Assembly (NCBI GenBank): GCA_027627685.1
Contig: CP091241.1
Coordinates: 558,001 to 622,000 of the forward strand
Reading direction: 5' to 3'
Length of the DNA: 64,000 nucleotides
DNA from: Hyphomonadaceae bacterium ML37
Lineage (GTDB): Bacteria > Pseudomonadota > Alphaproteobacteria > Caulobacterales > Maricaulaceae
Shown here: piece by piece, positions 15,554 to 23,911 of the stretch
Position numbering within the stretch: the first letter of the stretch is position 1
Layout: each line of letters begins with the position of its first letter
Program-made: the position numbers and the translations under genes
Notes under the pieces: generated by a model
Told to the model about the DNA's origin: nothing
What the model saw: only the letters and a program-made list of their open reading frames with translations
The model's database searches: none

Positions 15554-17407
15554 ATGTCGCAAGACGCCTTCCCCGTCGAGACGCGCCGCCATTCGGCCGC
15601 GCACCTGATGGCCGCCGCGATCAAGGATTTGTATCCGGACGCGCAGTTTGGCGTGGGGCCGGCGACAGCGACCGGGTTCTTCTATGACATCACCCTGCCT
15701 GAGCCTCTGACGCTGGACGATCTGCCGAAGATTGAAAAGCGCATGAAGGAAATGCGGTCGGACAAGCATCGCTTCGTCTGTGAAGAGCTGCCTATCGCCG
15801 ACGCCATCGCCTATATGGAGCGCCAGAACCAGCCGCTGAAAGTGGAGCTCTTGAAGCTCCTGCGCGACAAGGGCTCGACGGCCATCGCGAAAGAGACCGG
15901 CGACGAGTCCGTTGTGGGCGAGGGCGCAGAGACTGTGACCTTCTTCCGCACCGGCGATTTCGTCGATCTGTGCCGCGGTCCGCACGTGGATCACACCGGC
16001 CAGGTGGGCCATTTCAAGCTGCGCTCCATCGCCGGCGCCTATTGGCGCGGCGACCAGAACAACGCCCAGCTCCAGCGCATTCACGCCCTGGCTTTCCTGT
16101 CCAAGGAAGAACTGGACGCGGAGGTTCTGCGCCTGGAGGAGCAGGCCAAGCGCGATCACCGCAAGATCGGCAAGGAGCTGGGCCTGTTCACCATCGCCGA
16201 CGAGGTCGGCTCCGGCCTGCCCCTGTGGCTGCCGGCGGGCAATGTGATCCGCGACGAGCTGGAGCTGCTGGCGCGCAAGACCGAGCACAAGGCGGGCTAT
16301 CAGCGCGTCTCCACCCCTCACATCACCAAGGGCGATCTGTATCACCGCTCCGGGCATCTGCCCTACTATGCGGACGATATGTATGCGCCGATCATCATCG
16401 ACGAGCAGGAATACTATCTGCGCCCGATGAACTGCCCGCACCACCACATGATCTACAGCCACGACCAGTGGTCCTATCGCGACATGCCGGTGCGTCTGTC
16501 AGAATACGGACAGGTCTACCGCTTCGAGGCGTCGGGCGGCCTGTCCGGCCTGATGCGCGTGCGCGGCTTCTGCCAGAATGACGCGCATATCTATTGCCGC
16601 GAAGATCAGGCCAAGGACGAGTTTTTGGCCGTCATGCACATGCATGCGCACTATTATCATCTGTTCGGGATCACCGATTTCTGGATGCGCCTGTCCCTGC
16701 CCGATTTCGACAATCTCGACAAATATGTCGACGATGCGGAGGGGTGGAAGCGCGCCCTGTCGATCCTGAAAGCGGCCATGGACGAGTCCGGCTATCCCTA
16801 CCGGGAGATCGAGGGCGAAGCGGCCTTCTACGGCCCCAAGGTGGACTTCATGGTCAAATCGGTGGTGGGCACCGAGTACGCCATCTCCACCAACCAGCTC
16901 GACTTCATGGCGGCCAAGCGCTTCGATCTCGAATATACCGCCGAGGACGGCTCCAAGCAGCCGGTCTATGTGATCCACCGCGCGCCGCTGGGCAGCCATG
17001 AGCGCTTCACCGCCTTCCTGATCGAGCATTACGCCGGCAAATTCCCGGTGTGGATCTCGCCAGTGCAGGCGGTGGTCATCCCCATCGCTGACCGTCACGA
17101 TGAATACGTCAACAAGGTGCGCGAGCGCCTGTTCGGCAGCGATGTGGACACGGTCAATGGCGGCATCCGCGTCGAGGCCGATATCGGGTCCGAGCGCATG
17201 CAGAAGAAAATCCGCAACGCCCAGAACCGCAAAATACCCTACATGCTGGTGGCCGGCGATGCTGAAGCCGAGGCGGGCACCGTATCGGTGCGCCACCGCG
17301 ATCACGGCGATCTGGGCGTGATGAGCGTGGACGCCTTCATCGACCGGGTGCGCGACGAGCAGCGCAATCGCCGCGACCTGCCGCCGCCGCAAGCGCCGGC
17401 GGCCTGA
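15554..17407 (+). CDS. thrS: Threonyl-tRNA synthetase lacking the TGS domain
   Basis: A 617-residue class II synthetase. It begins almost directly at the editing domain (HSAAH, residues 13-17) and lacks the roughly 60-residue N-terminal TGS domain of typical bacterial enzymes. An in-frame TGA at 15539-15541, four codons upstream of the ATG, shows this is not a mis-set start. The editing domain has the CRGPHV motif. The catalytic core keeps the zinc ligands and motif 2 (NCPHHHMIY, MRVRGFCQNDAHI, IHRAPLGSHERF). The C-terminal anticodon-binding domain is complete. NCPHHH replaces the common NCPGH. No clear Shine-Dalgarno is visible. A terminator follows. Confidence 0.92.
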   Translation: MSQDAFPVETRRHSAAHLMAAAIKDLYPDAQFGVGPATATGFFYDITLPEPLTLDDLPKIEKRMKEMRSDKHRFVCEELPIADAIAYMERQNQPLKVELLKLLRDKGSTAIAKETGDESVVGEGAETVTFFRTGDFVDLCRGPHVDHTGQVGHFKLRSIAGAYWRGDQNNAQLQRIHALAFLSKEELDAEVLRLEEQAKRDHRKIGKELGLFTIADEVGSGLPLWLPAGNVIRDELELLARKTEHKAGYQRVSTPHITKGDLYHRSGHLPYYADDMYAPIIIDEQEYYLRPMNCPHHHMIYSHDQWSYRDMPVRLSEYGQVYRFEASGGLSGLMRVRGFCQNDAHIYCREDQAKDEFLAVMHMHAHYYHLFGITDFWMRLSLPDFDNLDKYVDDAEGWKRALSILKAAMDESGYPYREIEGEAAFYGPKVDFMVKSVVGTEYAISTNQLDFMAAKRFDLEYTAEDGSKQPVYVIHRAPLGSHERFTAFLIEHYAGKFPVWISPVQAVVIPIADRHDEYVNKVRERLFGSDVDTVNGGIRVEADIGSERMQKKIRNAQNRKIPYMLVAGDAEAEAGTVSVRHRDHGDLGVMSVDAFIDRVRDEQRNRRDLPPPQAPAA

Positions 17408-17432
17408 CGCAAGGCTTGCGCGATGGTTCAGA

Positions 17433-17468
17433 CGGGGCGTCCCCATGGGGCGCCCCGTTTTGTTTTTT
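17433..17468 (+). terminator. Intrinsic terminator after thrS
   Basis: Hairpin CGGGGCG (17433-17439) and CGCCCCG (17451-17457), with an inner CCCC/GGGG stem, then TTTTGTTTTTT. It opens the 301-bp gap 17408-17708; the rest of that gap holds the CtrA-type box and otherwise nothing recognised. Confidence 0.88.
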
Positions 17469-17537
17469 GGGTCCTGATTGACCTGGCGCGCGGCGCGCTG
17501 TGGCGGCTGCGCTGCATCGGGCGGATGTTTACACAGT

Positions 17538-17555
17538 TTTACGCGGCGTTAACCG
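17538..17555 (+). promoter_or_regulatory. CtrA-type box upstream of the PodJ-like gene
   Basis: TTTACGCGGCGTTAACCG: TTTA-N7-TTAAC, one mismatch from the CtrA consensus. The same 18 bases recur at 62417-62434. It lies about 155 bp upstream of the PodJ-like start codon, a plausible cell-cycle control site for a polarity factor. Confidence 0.55.
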
Positions 17556-17708
17556 CAACGCCCGCTCTTGATAGCTCTGCAATGGTGTGTGCTGCGGCGG
17601 CGGCGTCCCGATTGTGTGTGGATACCAGATATTGCGGTCTTGCATCTGGTTTACACAAGACTAACGGGTCAGTTACCGTCAGCATGGGTTTTTGGGAGTT
17701 GATTCGGC

Positions 17709-20700
17709 ATGCCGTCCGGGGCGCCTTGGAGTGTGAAGGGCATTGACCCCCGCGCCCGCGCGATCGCCAAGACGGCGGCGCGCCGGGAAGGCATGACTCT
17801 GGGCGACTGGCTCAACCGCGTGATCCTGGATGACGGGCCTCAGGCCGGCGCTGCCGACTGGGAAGAGCGCCTGTCGGGCTATCCCGGATTTGGCGGCGGC
17901 GGCGGGGACGGCGATGACGATGACGCCCTGCGCGCGGTCATTCGCCGGCTGACCGACCGGCTGGAGGCCTCCGAACAGCGCTCGACCCTGGCCCTGACCG
18001 GTGTGGACCAGTCGGTGCTGGCGCTGTCGCGCCGCCTCGAAGCGCTGGAAGAGACCCGCGACGAAGACGAGGGCGAGGTTGAAGAGGCGCTGGCGCGCAC
18101 CCGCGCGCGCCATGACGAATTGCTCGAGCGCCTGCGCCGTCTGGAGCGGGCCGGGCCGGGTGGCTGGGCGGACCCGGCGGCGCTGAAAGCGGTCGAGACC
18201 ACGGTGGGCAAGCTCGCTGCGCGCCTGTACGAGACCGAGCGCGATGTGCGCGCCGAGCTGGATAATCTCACCCACAAGGACGAACGCCGCCGCGACGGGG
18301 CGGAGCGCGCCGCCAAGGCGCTGGGCGCGCGGCTGGACGAGACCGAGACGCGCCTGCGCGATGACCAGAGGGCGCTGCGCGATCAGGTGGAGGCGCAGAC
18401 CCAGCGCGTGGGCGAAACCCTGCGCGGCGTCGAGGACATCGCTCGGCGCCTGCAAAGCCGCATCATCGCCGCCGAGAACGCCACCCATAGCGCCGCCGAG
18501 GCGCTGGCCGGCTCCCAGCAGGCGCTGGACGCGCGGCTGCGCGAGCTGGAAGCGCGTCAGGGGTCATCTGTGGGCGCCGACGAGATCAATCGCCGGTTCG
18601 AGGTGCTGGGCCGGGAGCTTGCCGCCATCATTCGCGAGACCCGCGAGGACTGTGCGCGCCAGATCGCTTCGCTGGACGGCGCGGGCGCGGGCTCGGGCCG
18701 GCTGGAGCGGGCGCTGGAAGCCGCCGAGGGCCGCCTGTCCGCGGCGGAGGCGCGCCAGGCCGACGCGCTCAATCGCATTGCTCAAGAGGTCGGGCGCGTG
18801 TCGCGCGCTGTCGACCGGCGCATCGAGGCCGCCGAGCAGCGCCTTGAGCATCGCTTCAGCGAGACCGAGCGCGCGCGCCGGGCCCGCGAGGACCACACCG
18901 GACTGGAATCCCGGCTCGACACGGTTCGGGCCGAAAACACCGCCGCTGTGCGCCGGATCGGCGAAGAGGTCGCCCGGCTGGGCGAAACCCTCGCAGAGCG
19001 CGTGCAGAAGGCCGAGGAACGCTCGGCCCAGGCGGTCGAGGCGGCAGGCGAACGCATGGCCCAGGTAGTCGAACGCATCGAACAGGCGCGCGCCCGCGCG
19101 CCGGAAGCCGATCTGGATGCGCGCATCCGCGCCTCGGAAGAACGCACCGCCCAGCGCATCACCGACGCCATGGACGGGGTGTATCAGCGCCTCGATCAGG
19201 CGCGCAGCGAAACCGCCGACGTGTTGTCCCCGGTCCAGCGCGCCATGACGGCGCTGGCTGACCGGCTGGAAGCCATCGAGCGCCGGGGCGGCGCCAAGGC
19301 GCCCGCCATCGAGGGCCACTCTGCCGAATCTCCTGTGCGCCGGCGTGGCGGCGGCGGCGGGGATGATGGCGGCGATGGCGGTGATGACGACCAGCCCGCG
19401 CGCCCGCGCGCGGTGGCCCTTGACACATTCGAGACCGCGTCGGCGTCTGTGGATTTTGATGCGCCCTTGCCTCAGGCGCCGGGCCTGCAGGACCCGATTG
19501 GCGAGGATGACAGTTTCGACATCGCCGCAGGCGAGCCGGACGAGCCGGACTTCGCTACGGGCGAATACGGAGCCCCGGCCTGGACCGAGCGTGCGCCCGA
19601 GCCTGCGCCGTCCCGTCCGTCCCAGCCTGCGCGACCGGCGCGTCTGGGCGCCACCGCCGACGCCGATTTCCTGGCCGCCGCGCGCAAGACCGTGCGCGCC
19701 AACCGCTCCACCAGCGCCGACTGGAGCCCGCCCGCCGAGCCGGGTTCGGGCCGCACCCGTGTTATGCTGGTGGCCGCCAGCGTGCTCGGCTTCGCGGCTG
19801 TGGCCGCTGCGGCGGGCATGCTCGCTCTGGACGCCTTTGGCGGCGGCGAGCGCCCGGTGACCGCCTCGGCGGATCCGGCAGAGACCCTGACCACGCTGTT
19901 CGCCGACGCCAGCGGACCGGATGTGCGCGCGCGCGTGTCCGAGCCCGCGCCCGCCGTGACCGGGACATCTGAATCGCCTGCGGACGAGGCGCAAACGACT
20001 GACGCAGACGCACAGGCTGACGCTGAGACATCGCCCGCCGCAGACTCCACACCCGCCCCGGCTTTGCCTGAGCCGGCGCCCGTGCAGCGCGCGGACCCCG
20101 TCCCTGCTCAGCCCGAGCCGCGCGCCGAGACACCGGCGCAAACGCCCGCACCGACACCTGCTCCGGAGCCCGCTCCCGAACCCATGACGCTGGAGCGCGC
20201 GGCGGCGAACGGCGATCCGGTGGCGCGTTATCAGCTGGCGCTGGAGCGGATGGACGCGGGCGCAGTCAGTGACGGCGCCGCCCTGATGCGCCGCGCCGCC
20301 GAACAGGGCGTGCCCGACGCCATGCGCCGCTATGCCGGCATGCTGCAGCGCGGTCAGGGCGTCACCGCCGATCCGGAAAGCGCCCGCCTGTGGATGGTGC
20401 GCGCGGCGGAAGCCGGCAATGTGCTGGCCATGTTTGAAGCGGGCGGATTGTTCATCGCGGCTGACGACACGCCGGACAATCAGGCGGCCGCGGCGCGCTG
20501 GTTCCAGCAGGCGGCGCTGCACGGCAATCGCGACAGCCAGTTCAATATCGCGCTCCTGTTCCAGGAAGGCTTCGGCGTGCCGCAAAGCCCGGCGGACGCC
20601 TATGCCTGGCTGCGCATTGCGGCCAATGCCGGCGATGAGGATGCGGGCGCGCGCGCCGCCACGCTGCGCCGCGATCTCAGCCCCGAACAGCGCGCCGCCG

Positions 20701-20792
20701 CCGATGGCGTGGCCGAAAGCTTCACGCCGCGACCCGCCGACCCGCGCGCCCAGGGCCGCTATCCGCGCCAGCCCTGGCAAGCGGCCGGCTAG
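17709..20792 (+). CDS. PodJ-like polar localisation factor with Sel1 repeats
   Basis: A 1027-residue protein with the layout of PodJ. The N-terminal motif GAPWSVKGIDPRARAIAKTAARREGMTLGDWLN is shared by PodJ proteins. Long charged coiled coils follow (about residues 70-530), then an acidic/Pro-rich linker, one transmembrane segment (about 684-706, VMLVAASVLGFAAVAAAAGMLAL), a Pro/Ala-rich periplasmic stretch, and Sel1-type TPR repeats from about 825 to 1000 (GDPVARYQLALERMDAG, DAMRRYAGMLQRGQGV and so on). In Caulobacter, PodJ organises the new flagellated pole and is needed for pili and holdfast. A CtrA-type box precedes it. Orthology to PodJ, as distinct from another Sel1 coiled-coil protein, is likely but not certain. 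Confidence 0.75.
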   Translation: MPSGAPWSVKGIDPRARAIAKTAARREGMTLGDWLNRVILDDGPQAGAADWEERLSGYPGFGGGGGDGDDDDALRAVIRRLTDRLEASEQRSTLALTGVDQSVLALSRRLEALEETRDEDEGEVEEALARTRARHDELLERLRRLERAGPGGWADPAALKAVETTVGKLAARLYETERDVRAELDNLTHKDERRRDGAERAAKALGARLDETETRLRDDQRALRDQVEAQTQRVGETLRGVEDIARRLQSRIIAAENATHSAAEALAGSQQALDARLRELEARQGSSVGADEINRRFEVLGRELAAIIRETREDCARQIASLDGAGAGSGRLERALEAAEGRLSAAEARQADALNRIAQEVGRVSRAVDRRIEAAEQRLEHRFSETERARRAREDHTGLESRLDTVRAENTAAVRRIGEEVARLGETLAERVQKAEERSAQAVEAAGERMAQVVERIEQARARAPEADLDARIRASEERTAQRITDAMDGVYQRLDQARSETADVLSPVQRAMTALADRLEAIERRGGAKAPAIEGHSAESPVRRRGGGGGDDGGDGGDDDQPARPRAVALDTFETASASVDFDAPLPQAPGLQDPIGEDDSFDIAAGEPDEPDFATGEYGAPAWTERAPEPAPSRPSQPARPARLGATADADFLAAARKTVRANRSTSADWSPPAEPGSGRTRVMLVAASVLGFAAVAAAAGMLALDAFGGGERPVTASADPAETLTTLFADASGPDVRARVSEPAPAVTGTSESPADEAQTTDADAQADAETSPAADSTPAPALPEPAPVQRADPVPAQPEPRAETPAQTPAPTPAPEPAPEPMTLERAAANGDPVARYQLALERMDAGAVSDGAALMRRAAEQGVPDAMRRYAGMLQRGQGVTADPESARLWMVRAAEAGNVLAMFEAGGLFIAADDTPDNQAAAARWFQQAALHGNRDSQFNIALLFQEGFGVPQSPADAYAWLRIAANAGDEDAGARAATLRRDLSPEQRAAADGVAESFTPRPADPRAQGRYPRQPWQAAG

Positions 20793-20796
20793 GGCC

Positions 20797-21723
20797 GTGC
20801 TGATCTACCTGCCGATCGCGGAAGTCTCTCTCAACCTCTTCGTCCTGCTTGCTCTGGGTCTTGGCGTCGGGTTCCTGTCCGGCCTGTTCGGCGTGGGCGG
20901 GGGATTTCTGATGACCCCGATCCTGATGTTCATGGGCGTGCCGCCTGCCGTGGCGGTGTCCACCCAGATCAACCAGATCGTCGCCTCGTCCATGTCCGGC
21001 GCGATCGCGCATTTCCGGCGCCGCTCGCTGGACATCAAGATGGGGATCATCCTGATCATTGGCGGCGCCGCCGGATCCGTGGCGGGCGTGCAGATTTTCG
21101 CGCTGCTGCAGGCCACCGGTCAGATCGATCTGGTGATCGCGCTTTGCTATGTCGGATTTCTCGGCGTCATCGGCTCGCTGATGCTGTTTGAAAGCGTCGG
21201 GGCGATTATCCGCCGCTCGCGCAATATCGCCCCGGCGCGCCCCGCCCGGCGCAAGCGCACGCTGATCGACGCCCTGCCGTTCAAGACGCGGTTTGCGGTG
21301 TCGGGGCTCTATATGAGCGTGATCCCGCCGCTGGCGCTGGGCTTTCTGGTCGGCGTCCTGGCGGCGCTGATGGGCGTGGGCGGCGGCTTCATCGCCGTGC
21401 CGGCCATGATCTATCTGTTGCGCATGCCGACCAATGTCGTCATCGGCACCTCGCTGTTCCAGATCCTGTTCGTGACCGCCCTGACCACAGTGCTGCACGC
21501 GGCGCAGAACCAGACCGTGGACATCGTGCTGGCCGCGATCCTGATCGTGGGCGGCGTGGTGGGCGCCCAGATCGGTGCGCGCTACGGGGCGAAAGTGAGA
21601 GCGGAGGAATTGCGCGCGGGCCTCGCCCTGATCGTCGTCGCCGTGTGCCTGAAGCTCGCCTGGGACCTCACCGCCGAGCCGTCCGACCTTTATGTGCTTA
21701 TCGAGCTCAGGGGGCTGCCATGA
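20797..21723 (+). CDS. Sulfite exporter TauE/SafE family permease
   Basis: About 308 residues from a GTG start four bases after the PodJ-like stop. It has eight or so transmembrane segments. The two family halves each carry the glycine signature: GFLSGLFGVGGGFLMTPILMFMGVPPAVA near the N-terminus and GVLAALMGVGGGFIAVPAMIYLLRMP in the second half. It overlaps the next gene by four bases (ATGA). TauE/SafE permeases move small organosulfur or carboxylate anions; the substrate here is unknown. Pairing with a TIGR02186 protein is a recurrent alphaproteobacterial arrangement. Confidence 0.88.
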   Translation: MLIYLPIAEVSLNLFVLLALGLGVGFLSGLFGVGGGFLMTPILMFMGVPPAVAVSTQINQIVASSMSGAIAHFRRRSLDIKMGIILIIGGAAGSVAGVQIFALLQATGQIDLVIALCYVGFLGVIGSLMLFESVGAIIRRSRNIAPARPARRKRTLIDALPFKTRFAVSGLYMSVIPPLALGFLVGVLAALMGVGGGFIAVPAMIYLLRMPTNVVIGTSLFQILFVTALTTVLHAAQNQTVDIVLAAILIVGGVVGAQIGARYGAKVRAEELRAGLALIVVAVCLKLAWDLTAEPSDLYVLIELRGLP

Positions 21724-22544
21724 CCGCGCGGCTGATCCTGATCGCAGGGCTGGCGGCGGGGCTGGCCGCCGCTGGCGCGCCGTCGTTCGGGCAGGCCGGG
21801 ACTGTGGACCCTGAACCCCAGATCGCGGCGGCGCTGACGGAGAATGTGGTGGAGATCCGCTCCAACTTCTCCGGCGCGGAACTGGTGCTTTATGGCGCTG
21901 CGGTGGGGCTGACCGAGGGCGATGACATTGCGGTGGTGGTGCGCGGCCCGGTGCGCGATCTGCGCGTGATGCGCCGCCAGCGCGTGATGGGCGTCTGGGT
22001 CAATGCCGATCCGGTGATTTTTGAAGAAGTGGCGGGATATTACGCCGTGGCGTCGACACGGCCCCTGGCGGAGTTCGCGACCTTCTCCTCGCTGCGCCGC
22101 AACCGCATCGGGATGGACCATGTGCGCCTGTCCGCGCCGGACAGCGAGCGCATCGAGACCCGCTTCGGCGTGGCCGGCGTGGTGGTGTCCGATATCGGCG
22201 CGGCGATTGTCGATTACCGCACGGCGCTGGTGCGCAACAAGGCGCGCGACGCGCTGTATGTGGAAGCGCCTGACGGGGTGGAGATCCTGGAGGCCGGGCT
22301 GTTCCGCGCGCGGGTGGTGCTGCCGCCGGCGACGCCCACGGGCGTGTATGACGCTGACGTCTATCTGTTTCGCGACGGCGTGCCCATCGCGGTGCGGCGC
22401 ACCTCGCTGGAGGTGGTCAAGGGCGGGACCGAGCGGGCCATCTACGACCTTGCCCATGAACGCCCGCTCGCCTATGGCCTGTTGTCCGTGCTGCTCGCGG
22501 TGTTCGCTGGATGGCTGGCCGCCTTCGTGATGCGCCGCACCTGA
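21720..22544 (+). CDS. TIGR02186 family protein
   Basis: A 274-residue exported protein of an alphaproteobacterial family without known function. The signal peptide is MTARLILIAGLAAGLAAAGAPSFGQA. The mature part has beta-rich segments (NVVEIRSNFSGAELVLYGA, VVVRGPVRDLRVMRRQRVMGVWVNAD), and a C-terminal transmembrane anchor (LLSVLLAVFAGWLAAFVM) precedes RRT. Its start overlaps the TauE-like stop, so both are made together. The topology suggests a periplasmic domain anchored next to the permease, perhaps an accessory or substrate-handling subunit; that role is inferred only. Confidence 0.82.
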   Translation: MTARLILIAGLAAGLAAAGAPSFGQAGTVDPEPQIAAALTENVVEIRSNFSGAELVLYGAAVGLTEGDDIAVVVRGPVRDLRVMRRQRVMGVWVNADPVIFEEVAGYYAVASTRPLAEFATFSSLRRNRIGMDHVRLSAPDSERIETRFGVAGVVVSDIGAAIVDYRTALVRNKARDALYVEAPDGVEILEAGLFRARVVLPPATPTGVYDADVYLFRDGVPIAVRRTSLEVVKGGTERAIYDLAHERPLAYGLLSVLLAVFAGWLAAFVMRRT

Positions 22545-22562
22545 CCGCCCCGGAGGACCGTG

Positions 22563-23057
22563 ATGAAACGCCTCAGTGATGCCCCGCTTCTGCCTGTGGT
22601 GCTCGGCTTCGCCGGGCTCATTCCCTTTGTCGGTGGCGCGCTGGGGCTGGCGCTGGGCGGGCAGATCGCGCTGCAGGCGGCGAACGCCCTGCCGGTCTAT
22701 GGCGCGGTGATCCTGTCCTTCCTGGCGGGCGGGCGCTGGGCGGCGGAGCTGGTGATCCGCGCCGACGCGCCGCGGCCGGGCGTGCTCATTCTGGCGGTGA
22801 GCGTGGCGCTGGCGGGCTGGCTGGCGGTGCTGATGCAGGTCTGGGCCCGGCCCGGCCTGCCGCTGGACATGGAACTGGCGGGCTGGGGCGTGCTGATCTT
22901 CGGCTTCGCGCTGCAATATTTGTGGGACCGCTCGGCGGTGCGCGGGGCGACCTTTCCCGGCTGGTATCTGCCGCTGCGGCTGCTGCTGACGGCGGGCGCC
23001 ATGCTCAGCCTGATGCTCGCCGCCTTCATCCGCTCGTCACCGACCTTCAGCCTCTAG
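22563..23057 (+). CDS. DUF3429 domain membrane protein
   Basis: 164 residues with about five hydrophobic segments, matching the DUF3429 inner-membrane family (PLLPVVLGFAGLIPFVGGALGLA, YGAVILSFLAGGRWAAEL, LQYLWDRSAV). GGAGG at 22551-22555 favours the ATG at 22563 over the GTG at 22560. The function of the family is unknown. Its stop codon TAG lies inside the CTAG target duplication of the adjacent IS element; the pre-insertion sequence would have given the same stop, so the gene is probably intact. Confidence 0.75.
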   Translation: MKRLSDAPLLPVVLGFAGLIPFVGGALGLALGGQIALQAANALPVYGAVILSFLAGGRWAAELVIRADAPRPGVLILAVSVALAGWLAVLMQVWARPGLPLDMELAGWGVLIFGFALQYLWDRSAVRGATFPGWYLPLRLLLTAGAMLSLMLAAFIRSSPTFSL

Positions 23058-23841
23058 GTGCTGTTGACAAAGTACCGGAACCACAGGCGGATTGAAGCGA
23101 GATGGATGAAGCCGAGATAGCTGTCGGCGGTCTTGTCGTAGCGTGTGGCGAGGCGGCGTGAGCAGCGCAGCTTGTTGAAGCACCGCTCGATGCGGTTTCT
23201 CAGCCCATAGACGAAGTCGTCGATCTGGACGGGGTTCTTGCGGTTTCGGCGCGCCGGGATCATCGGCACGGCGCCGGCGGCTTCCAGCGATGTTCGGATA
23301 TTGTCGCTGTCATAGCCTTTGTCGGCCAGCAGGACGCGCGGGACTGGGCCATGCGCGGCCATCACCGCCTCATAACCTTTGTAGTCGGAGACTTCACCGC
23401 CGGTGATCTCAGCGGCTATGGGCAGCCCTTCAGCGTTGGTGCGAAGGTGTATTTTGGTCGTGAAGCCACCTTTTGAGCGCCCAAAACCCTGTTTTTGAGT
23501 CCCCCTTTAGCGCCCGCAGCCTGATGGTGCGCGCGAACGATAGTGGAATCGACCATTTGAAGACTGTCGGGTACGGCCCCGCTCTCGCCCAGCGCTTCCA
23601 ACATCACCTCCCACACGCCTGACAGCGTCCAGCGGCGGAACTGGCGGTAGACCCGCGTCCACGGACCGAAATAGTCGTGAAGATCACGCCAGGGCGCGCC
23701 GGTGCGCGCGATCCAGAACACGCCGTCCAGCACGCGGCGATGATCAGAAGGCGGGCGGCCCCGCTTGCCTCCGGTCGCCACCACGAAAGGCGCAAAGAAC
23801 GCCCACTCCTCGTCCGTCATCAAACCGCGAACCAAGACCAC
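23054..23841 (-). CDS. IS5-family transposase, split over two frames
   Basis: DDE transposase. The first frame (23841-23416, GTG or the internal ATG at 23820) contains RGRPPSDHRRVLDGVFWIARTGAPWRDL and the first Asp in MVDST. The second frame (to 23054) has KGYDSD with the second Asp and RNRIERCFNK with the Glu. The frames join at CTCAAAAACAGG near 23494-23505: a -1 shift on the five A's restores the family sequence (KKQGFGRSKGGFTTKIH). This could be programmed frameshifting, known in the IS427 group, or a one-base loss. The stop TAG is supplied by the CTAG target duplication and not by the element itself. Confidence 0.8.
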
Positions 23842-23904
23842 CTCCCAAAAGCCAGTCTTGAATCACGCTTCGGGCGGGTTGGGAATCCACTTCGTCAACA
23901 GGTC
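23058..23904 (-). mobile_element. IS5-family insertion sequence (IS427-like), 847 bp
   Basis: Terminal inverted repeats GTGCTGTTGACAAAGT (left, from 23058) and GACCTGTTGACGAAGT (right, read inward from 23904) match at 13 of 16 bases. Both ends are flanked by CTAG (23054-23057 and 23905-23908), a target duplication expected for this group. One transposase gene in two frames fills the element. It sits exactly between the convergent DUF3429 and minor-pilin genes. Confidence 0.88.
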
Positions 23905-23911
23905 CTAGCGA

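Noticed and set aside
18564-20780. A 738-codon open frame antisense to the PodJ-like gene
   Set aside because: Codon-position GC bias of the real gene keeps the opposite strand open; the product is Arg/Gly/Leu-rich and unlike any family.
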